From: QPIN01 sp965224575
GTDB lineage: Bacteria > Pseudomonadota > Gammaproteobacteria > Methylococcales > Methylomonadaceae
Assembly: GCA_965224575.1 (NCBI GenBank)
Contig: CBDCZQ010000006.1
Location: 1,302,001 to 1,366,000, forward strand
Reading direction: 5' to 3'
DNA length: 64,000 nt
The notes beneath the pieces are model-generated. The model was not told the DNA's origin. It saw only the letters and a program-made list of their open reading frames with translations, and searched no databases. Made by a program: the position numbers and the translations under genes. Positions 15,014-24,215 of this stretch are shown piece by piece. Within the stretch, counting starts at the first letter, position 1, and each line of letters starts with the position of its first letter.

Positions 15014-15523
15014 ATGAATACTGAATTGCTTTCCGTAGTTGACAAAAATGATCAAGTTATTGATACCCAGCCCCGAGATATAATTCATAACTCTGAATTA
15101 ATGCATCGGGCAGTACATATATTAATTTTTAATAGCCGAAAAGAGCTGTTTCTGCAAAAACGGTCAATGAAAAAAGATCTAAATAAAGGGCTGTGGGATA
15201 CGTCAGCAGCCGGTCATGTCGATGCTGGTGAGCAATATCTTCATGCAGCAATTAGAGAAACAGAAGAAGAATTAGGTATTGATATAAATAATACGATATT
15301 ACCCTTATTTAAGCTTTCTCCAACAAAACAACTAGGAATGGAGTTTATCTGGGTTTATCAATGTATTAATGATGAACCCCTTACTTTGAATGCGGATGAA
15401 ATTGAGACAGGAGACTGGTTAACAGTAAAAGAAATATCAAAACGTGTTCTGAATAATGACCTAACGATGACAGGGACTTTTAAAGTTATTTGGCAAGAAT
15501 ATTGTAAGAAATTAAGCCATTAA
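15014..15523 (+). CDS. Nudix hydrolase, YfcD/Idi-like
   Basis: A 169-residue protein with a full Nudix box at 67-89: Gly67, Glu73, then RETEEELGI, fitting GX5EX7REUXEEXGU. The N-terminal part (LLSVVDKNDQVIDTQPR, HRAVHILIFN) and overall length match the E. coli YfcD group, which hydrolyses nucleoside-diphosphate-linked compounds; IPP isomerase is a relative, but its catalytic Cys is not in the usual context here. Divergent from the TetR gene. The stop overlaps the converging zinc-ribbon gene by four bases. Confidence 0.85.
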   Translation: MNTELLSVVDKNDQVIDTQPRDIIHNSELMHRAVHILIFNSRKELFLQKRSMKKDLNKGLWDTSAAGHVDAGEQYLHAAIRETEEELGIDINNTILPLFKLSPTKQLGMEFIWVYQCINDEPLTLNADEIETGDWLTVKEISKRVLNNDLTMTGTFKVIWQEYCKKLSH

Positions 15524-15759
15524 CCTTTTTTATTTTTATTTTTTGCATTAATACGATTTGCACCCAACAACGCTAAGACGATTAAAGAACCTGGGGTAAC
15601 GATTGTTGCAGCAAGAAATGCTGAAAATTTCAATTTTTGTTGCCGCTTGACAGTTTTGGATGGGGTATTATTTTCTATAGGGTACCTGATAGCGCCACAA
15701 GATTGACATATAGGTGAATCTTTTTCTTCTTCGATACCACAGAAAGAACAGTTTGGCAT
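15520..15759 (-). CDS. Small zinc-ribbon membrane protein
   Basis: A 79-residue protein with CSFC at residues 4-7 and CQSC at 18-21, a zinc-ribbon of the CxxC...CxxC kind, followed by one membrane segment (about 46-66, FSAFLAATIVTPGSLIVLAL) and a lysine-rich tail. Family function is unknown. It converges on and overlaps the Nudix gene by four bases, so both end in the same spot. Confidence 0.7.
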   Translation of the reverse strand: MPNCSFCGIEEEKDSPICQSCGAIRYPIENNTPSKTVKRQQKLKFSAFLAATIVTPGSLIVLALLGANRINAKNKNKKG

Positions 15760-15916
15760 ATGCTTTCCATAATTAATACTTATATTTTGAATAATAGCAG
15801 AAATTTACCAAACACACCGAATAACCGCATCTTCGGGTTTGTAGTGAATACGTGTTCATTTACTTGATGGAACTTGGTGAAATACCATTTAAAACTTATC
15901 TCAGTCTTAAAGCATT

Positions 15917-15955
15917 ACACTAGCTATTTTCTAAGTGTTAGAAAATAGCTAGTGT
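15917..15955. terminator. Perfect 18-bp inverted repeat downstream of the CotH gene
   Basis: ACACTAGCTATTTTCTAA and its exact reverse complement are separated by only three bases (GTG). It lies 25 bases past the CotH stop on the minus strand. There is no clear T-run on either side, so it could be a weak terminator, an mRNA-stabilising 3' hairpin or a protein-binding palindrome. Confidence 0.6.
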
Positions 15956-15979
15956 TCGAGAAAAAGAGATTAAACGTAA

Positions 15980-17881
15980 TTATTCAACCACAATAGTCGT
16001 TTGGCAGCTTGTAGTTAAGCTATTGCTTCCCTCAACACTCAGGGTATAGGTGGTTGTTTCAGTCGGGGAAATTGTGACTTCAGCAGTCGGAATTGCAACA
16101 TGACCAATATTGTGATCAATAGTCGCTATTGTCGCATCTTCAATCCACCAAGAAAGCTCAGTCTCTTCTCCTTCACCCACAACTTGAGGGTCAAACATCA
16201 TGTCACAATAAGGGGGAACAGGATCAGAGTCCACGGTATCTTGAAGTGAAATAACGCCCGGAAAAACATTATCTCCAGCAGAATACTCATCATATGCAAC
16301 TTGCCAATGATCATTAGGGTTGCTATCGTCTCTTGCAATGATTCGTAAATAATAATCACCTTCTGGAAGAGACCAATTGTATACATATTCTGTGCTTGTA
16401 AGCCCGGTAATTTTTTTAACTATTGTTGATTGGCGAAATTCCGGCGAAGTCGAAATCTGTATGTCGTAAGTGATATTATCACCTTGAAGATCGTAAGATG
16501 ATCCCCACTCCAGACTCAGTTTACCATTATTTAAGAATGCTTTATCAATCCAAAACCCCATTGGATATTGAATACTATCAATAAAACCCTGAAAATTTCT
16601 TTCTATAGATGTATACGTTTGGTTGTAATTGTCCATGTACTCATCCATCTCTGGTCCATTTCCAACAACAGGTAGCTCATCAAAATCAGGTGAAGCACTC
16701 ACTAAAGGCAAAACAATGGGTAGATATGCATCTAACTTACTAGCAATTTTACTCGTAGAAAAATAATTATTTTTAATATGATTAACCGCTTCAATTAGTT
16801 CGGCTACCGCACCAGGTTGCTGTAAATAACGTTTGTGTAATTTTGAAGACCAGTATCCGCTCACTCCACTCCATGCACGCGATAAATCTGGATTAGTTGC
16901 TTCCCATGTTTCATCATAATCCCAAGGTAAAAAATAAAACGTATCTTCATCTTTGCGATTTAAAAGATAAAAATTAGACGAAACGACATCATCATTGCCC
17001 ATTAAAACACTAGCTGAAAACCAGCTTAGATAGTTATTTTTATTAAAATACTTCTCTAGTACATTGCTTGAAAAATTATTATTTTCATTATTAACCGCAT
17101 TAAGCATTTCTAAGAGTTTGCTATGGTTTTTACCGCGCTTAATTTCAAGTTTGGAATTAAATTTTTTAGGGTCTAGCGGTTTTCCAGCACTATCCAGTGC
17201 AAAGGTTTCACTGCTAAAAAAGTCAAAACTATTCGCTTTATAAACACCTGAGTTTTTATGCCAGCCACGACGTGTTAGATACTCTTTGCCAACATTTTCA
17301 ACATGAGTAAACAAGCCAAAATCCACATTATCAACAAAAAGATTAACAAAATCTGTTCTAAGGCTAGTTAGATGTGGAATCTCCTGCATCAAATCAAAAC
17401 TGAGTTTATTATTAATACGACTCAAATCCCAAGGGTGCTTATTTAACTGAAACTTTCGCTCCCCGCGCCATAGTGAGTCCTTACTATCAAGTTTAATGCG
17501 ATATGATTTTTGCTCCGCTTCACGAGCTGAATTGCCTCGTTGTCTAAATGTAGCATTGCTAACGAGTCCATCATCAGGAAATGTCTCCATTGTAATGTGG
17601 ACTTTTATTTCTGGCTTAAAATCATCTATAGAATTATTATCCGCATTGACATCTGCAAGTGTACAGCCCGTATAATTTCCTATTACGCAGGGTCCCGTTC
17701 CAATAACAGTTCTTACATCTGTCCTAAGCGGACTGCCAGCCAAAGGAAAATAAATACCATCTGGTTCATTAATATCACTAGGTAATGGAGAAAAAACTTC
17801 TGCGGAAACAGGCAATAACGAGCTAGTTGCTATAAGACTAGCAGTAATTAAGTTAACTCGAAGAGAAACACTTCTGTTCAT
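15980..17881 (-). CDS. Secreted CotH-kinase-family protein with C-terminal Ig-like domains
   Basis: A 633-residue exported protein: signal peptide (about 1-27), a CotH domain (about 90-430) with FRQRGNS, KSYRIKL, the RINNKLSFDL segment and FYFLPWDYDETWEA, then an FN3-like domain (about 445-540, YDIQISTSPEF) and a final Ig-like domain. CotH proteins are atypical protein kinases; some act outside the cell and on secreted substrates. The DYDE segment fits the metal-binding aspartate of the family. Cysteines are few and paired in the terminal domain. It stands alone, with the hairpin at 15917 behind it. The substrate is unknown. Confidence 0.85.
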   Translation of the reverse strand: MNRSVSLRVNLITASLIATSSLLPVSAEVFSPLPSDINEPDGIYFPLAGSPLRTDVRTVIGTGPCVIGNYTGCTLADVNADNNSIDDFKPEIKVHITMETFPDDGLVSNATFRQRGNSAREAEQKSYRIKLDSKDSLWRGERKFQLNKHPWDLSRINNKLSFDLMQEIPHLTSLRTDFVNLFVDNVDFGLFTHVENVGKEYLTRRGWHKNSGVYKANSFDFFSSETFALDSAGKPLDPKKFNSKLEIKRGKNHSKLLEMLNAVNNENNNFSSNVLEKYFNKNNYLSWFSASVLMGNDDVVSSNFYLLNRKDEDTFYFLPWDYDETWEATNPDLSRAWSGVSGYWSSKLHKRYLQQPGAVAELIEAVNHIKNNYFSTSKIASKLDAYLPIVLPLVSASPDFDELPVVGNGPEMDEYMDNYNQTYTSIERNFQGFIDSIQYPMGFWIDKAFLNNGKLSLEWGSSYDLQGDNITYDIQISTSPEFRQSTIVKKITGLTSTEYVYNWSLPEGDYYLRIIARDDSNPNDHWQVAYDEYSAGDNVFPGVISLQDTVDSDPVPPYCDMMFDPQVVGEGEETELSWWIEDATIATIDHNIGHVAIPTAEVTISPTETTTYTLSVEGSNSLTTSCQTTIVVE

Positions 17882-18080
17882 TTTACTACCTCAATTATAT
17901 AATAAAATCAATAAACAAATTCCATTATAAAACAAAAACTTGCAGTTCGTCACAAAATATTATTTATCTTTATAATTTACTACTCCCTTTAATCACCAAG
18001 TTTTATCACCTTTTTAAATAGCTTGTTGTCTCCTTCTTCGAAGCTATGTGGTAGAAAACAAGACTAGATACAGTAAATAT

Positions 18081-18227
18081 ATGCTTGTGAAAAAACAAGG
18101 ATTGACTTGGAAAAGTAGTTTTAATCGTTCCAAAAATTTTGATAGTATAAATTTTGTTTCAAAGGCTGATACCCCTGCATATTCTAGTGAGAAAACTTAT
18201 GAAAGATTAAATACGATACTTTTTTAA
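18081..18227 (+). CDS. Possible 48-residue protein
   Basis: ATG at 18081 opens 48 codons (MLVKKQGLTWKSSFNRSK...) ending at TAA 18225-18227. It is basic, hydrophilic and matches nothing I recognise. The upstream sequence has no good ribosome-binding site. The argument for it is the terminator-like hairpin that starts 11 bases after the stop. It may instead be an untranslated transcript. Confidence 0.3.
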   Translation: MLVKKQGLTWKSSFNRSKNFDSINFVSKADTPAYSSEKTYERLNTILF

Positions 18228-18238
18228 AGTCCGTTGTG

Positions 18239-18280
18239 AAAAGCAGTTCGGATAACTACTACTGCTTTTTCCCCTTTTTC
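18239..18280 (+). terminator. Rho-independent terminator candidate
   Basis: AAAAGCAGT at 18239-18247 pairs with ACTGCTTTT at 18261-18269 across a 13-base loop, followed by two T-runs. It would end a plus-strand transcript covering the possible small gene at 18081. Confidence 0.55.
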
Positions 18281-18339
18281 ACTGGCGTCAACACATTCAA
18301 ATTATGTAATTCCTGAATCTCTTTTAGAAGGCTTTATAT

Positions 18340-18856
18340 CCAAACACCTCTTTATTTAAGAAGTTCTCCGCGAATTTGATCAAATATTTTTGTCATCATG
18401 ATAGCTTCCTTCTGTCACTCCGATATATTCTGATGATAACAGTGTTCCAGCCAGCCTTCTTTCAATAACATGTACACGAACTCCGTAAAAATATAATTTT
18501 TTGTCGAGCAATAACAGTGATTAGCTAGTTCAAGTGCAACGCAAGCTTTAAATCTATACCTTTTGTTTTGCTAAAACGACAAGAAATGAATAGATTAACA
18601 AAGATTGCGTATCTCCAACTCTAGATTTTTCTTACTCTTCCTTGATAATTTCAAATAAAGGGGCAAATACTTCATAAACTCTATTAAATTGCTGAATAAA
18701 AGCCAAATAACTTGGTGATTTATGAAACTAACAGCGTAAATAACGATCCGCTTACTTGTATATCTGTTTTATTTCCAATTTCTTATCAATAATACCGAAG
18801 AGATACAGTGTAATAACTTCCTTATCTGAAAAACTAAGATCAGTATAATTGCTCAT
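18340..18856 (-). pseudogene. IS982-family transposase remnant
   Basis: From ATG at 18854-18856 the minus strand reads MSNYTDLSFSDKEVITLYLF, then pieces in changing frames: SYLAFIQQFNRVYEVFAP, VALELANHCYCSTKNYIF, GVRVHVIERR and EYIGVTEGSYHDD. Their order and content match IS982-type transposases, including the CSTKK...YYGxKVH block and the HD motif. Several stops and shifts break it, so it is inactive. No terminal repeats are obvious. The rest of the 17882-19058 gap holds nothing else I can support apart from the small ORF and terminator. Confidence 0.65.
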
Positions 18857-19058
18857 TCGTTAAAAATAAATCCAGAGGTTATCATTATAGTGCTTGCATA
18901 TATATAGATATGCTGCTATTAATTGATCTTTCCAGTCTATAGTTAAATCCCTGTATATTAAGAAAAATTAAGTGTTTCTTTATATTATGAGGTTAGCCCT
19001 ATGAGCTGGCTTCTATTTAGCCCTTAATTCACATTTAACATTAAAAGAGGCGCCTAGA

Positions 19059-19529
19059 ATGAAAATCAAAAAAATAATATTATTGCTGGTACTACTTTTA
19101 AATTTTATACATCTTTATGGCTGCGCAACCATTATTTCCGGCACGTCGCAAAATATCGCTGTAAGCTCTAAACCGCGTGGGGCGACGATAACAGTTGAGC
19201 CAGGTGATTATCAAACTATTACGCCTGCAAATCTCGATCTTGAACGAGATGGTGGTCCGTATCGAATTACTATTAGTCATGATGGCTACGAGCCCTACTC
19301 GGTTACATTAACAACATCGTCAAACGGGTGGGTATGGGGAAACTTATTACTGGGAGGGTTAATCGGTATTATTGTTGATTCATCTACAGGAGCCGGAATA
19401 AAATTAAGTCCTGAGGAAGTAAATGCAAATCTTATAGAAGCAGGCATTGAACCTCAATCCTCAAGCGAGAATCAAATATATTTTTTTACTGCTGACAATG
19501 TATTGCTTGGTCAGATAAAAATGAATTAA
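19059..19529 (+). CDS. PEGA-type lipoprotein
   Basis: A 156-residue lipoprotein: the signal peptide ends in the lipobox LYGC (Cys22), then CATIISGTSQNIAVSSKPRG, a PEGA-like domain (about 28-80) and a glycine-rich hydrophobic stretch WGNLLLGGLIGIIVDSSTGA that could be a membrane-inserting hairpin. ATIISGTSQ...SSKPRGATI is a recurring start of small proteobacterial lipoproteins. It is first of three lipoprotein genes in tight succession (gaps of about 10-30 bases, then an overlap). Function unknown; an envelope role is inferred. Confidence 0.8.
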   Translation: MKIKKIILLLVLLLNFIHLYGCATIISGTSQNIAVSSKPRGATITVEPGDYQTITPANLDLERDGGPYRITISHDGYEPYSVTLTTSSNGWVWGNLLLGGLIGIIVDSSTGAGIKLSPEEVNANLIEAGIEPQSSSENQIYFFTADNVLLGQIKMN

Positions 19530-19539
19530 TGATGAAAAA

Positions 19540-19905
19540 TTGGTTTATACATTTTATAGCATGCTTTTCGTAATAACTTTTCTGGTTACTGGATGTAGTT
19601 CCCAAGTGCTGATTATTACTAGTCCTTCAAATGCCAAGGTTATACTAAATGATCAACAGTTACCCCACAACGCTCTTAAATATGGACGATGGATTGGCAA
19701 CCAATATAATCTTCAGATATCGACAACTGGCTTTATCACTCAAGATGTGAAATTAAGCCCTGAGTTGAGTGATAGAGCTGGAGGCATAGCAGCAATGTGT
19801 GTTGCTACACTTATAGGTATTCCTTTCATCCCCATCATTTCTTGGAACGGTGAAATTGACAGCCAGGTTTACATATCTTTGGAGGAAATCGATGAAAGCC
19901 TTTAA
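19540..19905 (+). CDS. Second lipoprotein of the trio, PEGA-like
   Basis: The frame carries a hydrophobic leader ending in the lipobox LVTGC, then SSQVLIITSPSNAKVILNDQ, a PEGA-like strand pattern, and the hydrophobic segment GIAAMCVATLIGIPFIPIISW. TTG at 19540 and ATG at 19561 are both possible starts; 19561 gives a very short leader, so TTG is preferred here, without strong support. An ATG at 19529 lies in another frame and stops quickly. The end overlaps the next gene's start by 14 bases. Confidence 0.7.
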   Translation: MVYTFYSMLFVITFLVTGCSSQVLIITSPSNAKVILNDQQLPHNALKYGRWIGNQYNLQISTTGFITQDVKLSPELSDRAGGIAAMCVATLIGIPFIPIISWNGEIDSQVYISLEEIDESL

Positions 19906-20431
19906 CAGCATTAAACATTCTTTACGATTATTTTTGTTTGTATTACTAACCTTTACTATTCAAAGTTGTAGCGTGAATCCAGCGGCATCTGCAATGGTTC
20001 CAGACGAGATAGTCATCGTAAAACATCATCCGTATACAGTATCACTAGAAGTGAGGGTTGACGAAGGTGATGGTTTTTTAGAGAACACGCTTATTAAAGC
20101 ATTGGATCTTCAGGTAGCTATTGAAACCTCTATTAATCAGTCAGGACTTTTCACAAAAGTCGTTCAGGGTAATGCTGATTATTGCCTAAAAGTCGATGCA
20201 GATGTCCCGCCAGTAGGTGGATATATTATTATCGCTACGGTGGGTGGTGGGTGGCGATTAAGTAATTGCACCACAAAGCATGTAGTGATGGACAAGTTTA
20301 TAAGAACAAGTGACAAAAAAACATTTGGTGATGCATTTAATGGTAACACACGCCTGCGATTAGCAGTAGGTGGGGCTGTCAAGAAATTTGTTGAAGAAGG
20401 CTTGAACCAAATAACACAACTTGATTTTTGA
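19892..20431 (+). CDS. Third lipoprotein of the trio
   Basis: The preferred start is ATG at 19892 because it follows GGAGG (19881-19885) at good spacing and opens a signal peptide ending in the lipobox IQSC. A frame-extension to 19850 has no such site. The mature 155-residue protein has an LFTKVVQGNADYCLKVDAD strand and GGGWRLSNCTTKHVVMDK, with three cysteines after the lipidated one. I do not recognise the domain with certainty; it resembles envelope lipoproteins that read as a small alpha/beta fold. It overlaps the preceding gene, so the three are one operon. Confidence 0.75.
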   Translation: MKAFNSIKHSLRLFLFVLLTFTIQSCSVNPAASAMVPDEIVIVKHHPYTVSLEVRVDEGDGFLENTLIKALDLQVAIETSINQSGLFTKVVQGNADYCLKVDADVPPVGGYIIIATVGGGWRLSNCTTKHVVMDKFIRTSDKKTFGDAFNGNTRLRLAVGGAVKKFVEEGLNQITQLDF

Positions 20432-20641
20432 TTTTGAGTGGAAAAATAAGCGCGATGCTTCCCGTAATTTTATAACTAAGAATTCAACAGATAAATAAGG
20501 TTTTTTTGGTATTCGGTGGGGAAATATAACGATAACCAACAAAAGTTTTCGAGAGGCATCATAACTTAATAGCGATAATTAATTAGATATACTGCCTCCA
20601 GAATTTGAACTATTTAATTTAAATGATAAGGAAAACAGAAA

Positions 20642-21322
20642 ATGAAAAATGTACACGTATTTTTCGGATTCGAAATGATAGCTATTGTTTTTTGCCTGGT
20701 TGGGCCAGGTCTGTTAGGTTTATCTTCTGCACAGGCGGCATTCCCAACAATGATATACCCATCAGAAGAAGGGATTACATTGGTGAAAGGGAGTATGTAC
20801 AACATCCTTTGGAAAAGCGTGCGTGTTGATCCGGTAGATATCAGGTTGTGTAGGAAGGTAGCGGCAGATGAAAGTTTTTGTTTTATTAATATAGCCGCTG
20901 ATATTCCAAATAGCGGCACCTATTCGTGGACTGTCCCATCTAATCTACCTAATGGCTCTAATTATAAGATTGATGTGGGTAAGATTGGTGTTTCATTAGC
21001 TGGTTCGCGTCATCCCTTCACTATTAATGACTCTTCACCGCCATTGCAACTGCCGTTACCGCCAACTCTGGCTTTGTCGATAAATGGATTGAATGTCACG
21101 GCTTCTTGGAACAAAGCATTGGGTGCGGATAGTTACACTTTATACTATGCAGCCTATCCTTATTCAGAGGGCGACCCTATTGGAAGCATTGACATGGGAA
21201 GTCAGACCGTTTTTTCAATTAATCTCTGGAACGGGGCTGCCTATTATGTGACAGTTGAATCTAGCAACAGTGCCGGTAATAGTGAGTATTCGAATATTGA
21301 ACTCTTGATGTTGCCCAAATAG
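20642..21322 (+). CDS. Secreted protein with Kre9/KNH-like and FN3 domains
   Basis: A 226-residue exported protein. A signal peptide of about 34 residues ends in SSAQA. Residues 40-125 (GITLVKGSMYNILWKS...WTVPSNLPNGSNYKIDVGK) follow the Kre9/KNH-type Ig-like N-domain common in bacterial surface proteins. A proline-rich linker (PPLQLPLPPT) leads to an FN3 domain (about 145-226). The start follows AAGGA. It stands alone. Binding partner unknown; adhesion or surface display is inferred from domain type. Confidence 0.75.
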   Translation: MKNVHVFFGFEMIAIVFCLVGPGLLGLSSAQAAFPTMIYPSEEGITLVKGSMYNILWKSVRVDPVDIRLCRKVAADESFCFINIAADIPNSGTYSWTVPSNLPNGSNYKIDVGKIGVSLAGSRHPFTINDSSPPLQLPLPPTLALSINGLNVTASWNKALGADSYTLYYAAYPYSEGDPIGSIDMGSQTVFSINLWNGAAYYVTVESSNSAGNSEYSNIELLMLPK

Positions 21323-21356
21323 ACTGCCAAAATTTTATTGCTGTTTAAGAACCTAA

Positions 21357-21463
21357 CGATATGTAGGGCAGAACCGTAAGTTAAAGTAGCAAAGCATTTT
21401 CCAATAATTTCTTTATTGATGATGGCTGGAAAAATGCACTCCACTTCTCCGCCCTACGAGCTT
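21357..21463. repeat. Dispersed repeat, diverged family A copy
   Basis: TGTAGGGCAGAACCGTAAGTTAAAGTAGCAAAGC opens the block and TGGAAAAATGCACTCCACTTCTCCGCCCTACGAGC closes it; the outer GTAGGG/CCCTAC arms are complementary. A run of nine or more G residues follows at 21482. No gene lies between here and the IS5 remnant. Confidence 0.6.
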
Positions 21464-21557
21464 TAATTGATTAAAGTATTAGGGGGGGGGCTCTTACATT
21501 TCACGAAGTATAATTATAAAAAGCACAACAAGAACCATGGAATCTTAAAAATTTATT

Positions 21558-21966
21558 TCAATTTATCGTACCGTGAGCAATAGCTCTGAAAATTTTAAGC
21601 CTAGTAAAAACATTTTCAACAAGATGGTGATATACCAACATGTTATTGCCCACCTTTGAATTCTTTTTTATGGAACAATAGGGGTTCGTAACTCCTCTTC
21701 ACTTTCATATCTTCTGTCTTCAATAATATATAATCAGCCTTGGGTGATTCAGCAACTAATTTCGGAGCCTCTTTGCAGTCATAAACTTCACCGCTTATTA
21801 TTCTGAAATGGATTGGAAGACCGTAGGACTCAACTACCATATGGGTTTTAGTTGTATTTCCGGGGACTGATGTCCCAATAGCGATTTCTTGTCCATATGG
21901 GGCGCCGCTACTATGCTGGTGTGCTTTCACAGTGCTTCCAGCAATAAATTCCCATTCTAATATCAA
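21558..21966 (-). pseudogene. IS5-family transposase remnant
   Basis: The minus strand from 21966 reads FIAGSTVKAHQHSSGAPYG, GTSVPGNTTKTHMVVESYGLPIHF and GEVYDCKEAPKL, the catalytic middle of IS5/IS1031-type transposases. A frame change near 21720 then breaks it. The C-terminal piece (NNMLVYHHLVENVF and RLKIFRAIAHG) is readable further on, up to a stop near 21583. The N-terminus is missing. It is dead, with no complete ends seen. Confidence 0.75.
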
Positions 21967-22149
21967 GGGGGAAATCAGCTTGATTTACCATGAAACTGAG
22001 AAATCAAAGCGTCAAGTAAAAGTAAAACAAAACATAATACCAGCTAAAAGGTAGACATATCGATCAATTCCACCCGATAAAGACGGGTAAAATAGGATGC
22101 TATTACCTGAAGATTTAACCTAAACCTAAAGACACCTGTAACAAAATAT

Positions 22150-23043
22150 TTATTTTTTAAACATCATAAGGACAAAACGATCAAAAAATTGGTAAATGAA
22201 TAAAGCTGTGAGTATTAATAAAGTCCCTAAAATTATTTTTGAAGTAATAGGCTCATGGTTAATACTGTATCCTAAATAAAGAGCAATAATAGGTGTAATA
22301 AGAGGTATCATCCCAACACTTGTTGCTGATAAATGGATGAGCAGATAGTAATAAAGGACAAACCCTATAGTTGTTGCAATCACACCTAAATATAAAATAG
22401 AAGCTATGTTAATAATTGAGAGTTGTTCCGGTAAATGAGCATTATTAAATATTACCCAGGTAAATAAGTAGGCAGGCATTGCGAAAAGCAACCCACCCGT
22501 AACCTGAGAAGTCGCAGGAAGTTTAGCATCAATACGTTTTACCCATACTGCACTTGCAGTTTGTAGACACACCGCTATTAATACACCAATTATCCCGTAA
22601 ACTGCATTTTTGTTTATCTCAAGTGCTGAGCTAAACATATTTGCTAAACCAAGAATCCCTACAAAATAAGAGAGTAACTTTCCAAAGGAAAGGCTACGTT
22701 CTTTTAACCAAATAGCCGCAAACAAAGCTGTTATAAAAGGGGATAGACCGAAAATAACAGAAACCCAGCCAGAAGGTATAAATTTTGCCCCCCAATAAAC
22801 AGCTAACATGGCCGCATAAATTTGTATGGCAACAACAAAATAGGTTCTTTTAGCTTTACTGTGTGATGGTAAGCGTTTACCTCGAATTGCTAACAATAAA
22901 AGCATGCAGAGTGTTCCTAATGCCATGCGAGAAGCAGCAGCAAAAATCACTCCTGCCTCTCCACTCCATTTAATAGCGAGAGGTGTTGTTGCCCATATTA
23001 GTATGATGGAAAGATAAGCTAAAACAATACGCATAATTATCAA
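22150..23043 (-). CDS. EamA/DMT-superfamily inner-membrane transporter
   Basis: A 297-residue protein with ten predicted membrane segments in two similar halves, the plan of EamA permeases (RhaT/YdcZ superfamily). Markers are ATTPLAIKWS near the start, the AAASRMALGT segment and the second-half GVIATTIGFVLYYYLLIHLSAT stretch with LGY near the end. Such carriers export metabolites or amino acids. The DUF3465 gene lies 17 bases upstream on the same strand, so they may be cotranscribed. Substrate not predictable. Confidence 0.85.
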   Translation of the reverse strand: MIIMRIVLAYLSIILIWATTPLAIKWSGEAGVIFAAASRMALGTLCMLLLLAIRGKRLPSHSKAKRTYFVVAIQIYAAMLAVYWGAKFIPSGWVSVIFGLSPFITALFAAIWLKERSLSFGKLLSYFVGILGLANMFSSALEINKNAVYGIIGVLIAVCLQTASAVWVKRIDAKLPATSQVTGGLLFAMPAYLFTWVIFNNAHLPEQLSIINIASILYLGVIATTIGFVLYYYLLIHLSATSVGMIPLITPIIALYLGYSINHEPITSKIILGTLLILTALFIYQFFDRFVLMMFKK

Positions 23044-23060
23044 TCAAGGTTGATGGAGTG

Positions 23061-23510
23061 TTATTGATATGTTTTTCCATTATGTTTTAGCCAACCAGAA
23101 ATATGGCGACCCTTAGGGTCATTATGAGTCCAGTGAACTACGCCACCTCTTGGGTTCCACTCATACTCACCATAAAAATCAACTCTATCACCTTCTTTTA
23201 AACTCTTAATTTTTGGAGCTAAGTCAATATTATGAGCAACTAAAACGGTTTCCCCGGTATTGTTTTTTAGAATAAACTTTTGGTGCCTAGAGCCTTTAAG
23301 ATCATCTGGTAAATTTTTTATTACCGTCCCGCTATCTTGAATCTGAAAATCACTGCGTCTATTTTTAAAAGCTTTCTGTAAGCTATTACTTGAATTGTTA
23401 ACATTTTTGACTTGTGATGAGCCATTATTAGGGCTAGTATTTTTTTGTTGCTGAACAGCCTCATAAATTGAAATAGAAGCAAGAATAATGATTAAAAGAA
23501 TTTTTTTCAT
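23061..23510 (-). CDS. DUF3465 exported protein
   Basis: A 149-residue protein with a short N-terminal hydrophobic signal, an Asn/Ser-rich linker (about 22-50), and a DUF3465 domain: SGTVIKNLPDDLKGSRHQKF, VLVAHNIDLAPK, GDRVDFYGEYEWN and GGVVHWTHNDPKGRHISGW. The domain is an OB-like fold of unknown role found in the periplasm of gammaproteobacteria. The His and Asp residues of WTHxDP are invariant in the family as I recall it. Adjacent to the EamA gene. Confidence 0.8.
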   Translation of the reverse strand: MKKILLIIILASISIYEAVQQQKNTSPNNGSSQVKNVNNSSNSLQKAFKNRRSDFQIQDSGTVIKNLPDDLKGSRHQKFILKNNTGETVLVAHNIDLAPKIKSLKEGDRVDFYGEYEWNPRGGVVHWTHNDPKGRHISGWLKHNGKTYQ

Positions 23511-24215
23511 TTTATATTTTATAAACCAAAAAGTGAGGATAGTTCAAAAAGGGGTATTTTAGCATTATCATTCAATGAAAAATAATCCATTTAGAAGGAA
23601 GTTTATAATCACTGTACATAATATATTTTCTAAAAAATACATGATGTTGTAAGGTTTATTTGATATAGTATTTATTATAAATTGAGTGGTTTAACACATA
23701 TAAAACATATCATTTAACATAGATTAATTAATTGGCATTATTCTTCTTTTTTACAAAGATTATGTTTGCTATTTTCTTGAAAAGCACTATGTTGGATAAG
23801 CTCTACTATACAAACGGGTGAGATTAAAAGCGAAGTAAAGCTGAAGTATTTTTCTTTAAGAAACAACGTACCAACTCTCGAGTAGGTTAGGCTAACAGCT
23901 CTATCGTTAACCTAACATTTTTAGCATACCGTTTGTTAGGTTGCCAAAGAGACGGCAGCCCAACCTGCAAAATGTCTACTTTTAATCACACCTTATACAA
24001 ACATATTAATTGGCGTAGTTTTTGCTTTGTCATTTAAAGGTGATTTTAACTTAACCTTGTTATGCGCTAAGCGCCTTTCACAACAAAACCTAAGACGAAA
24101 AAAAATTCTACGTAATATGGGTGGGTTATTTATTTCCAGTTGCCTTATTACACGAATTATGTAACACGCATTCCTGTTCATTCTTCCAAATACGTGAATT
24201 TTTTAAAGTATTAAT
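23511..24215. other. 700-bp non-coding gap with a palindromic repeat
   Basis: No gene is supported. At 23882-23921 lies GTAGGTTAGGCTAACAGCTCTATCGTTAACCTAACA, a near-palindrome whose other copy is at 45507-45542 in inverted orientation. A second related piece, TTTGTTAGGTTGCC...GCAGCCCAACC, follows to 23965. At 23980-24167 the plus strand has an open stretch with hydrophobic segments (ILIGVVFALSF) but no start, possibly the tail of a decayed membrane protein that I could not identify. Confidence 0.5.

Noticed and set aside
20179..20919. Minus-strand frames opposite the lipoprotein and Ig/FN3 genes
   Set aside because: They are antisense shadows; the plus-strand genes have signal peptides and ribosome-binding sites.
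23993..24181. 62-residue minus-strand frame
   Set aside because: Composition is not protein-like, there is no ribosome-binding site, and the plus strand there seems to hold an old gene tail.
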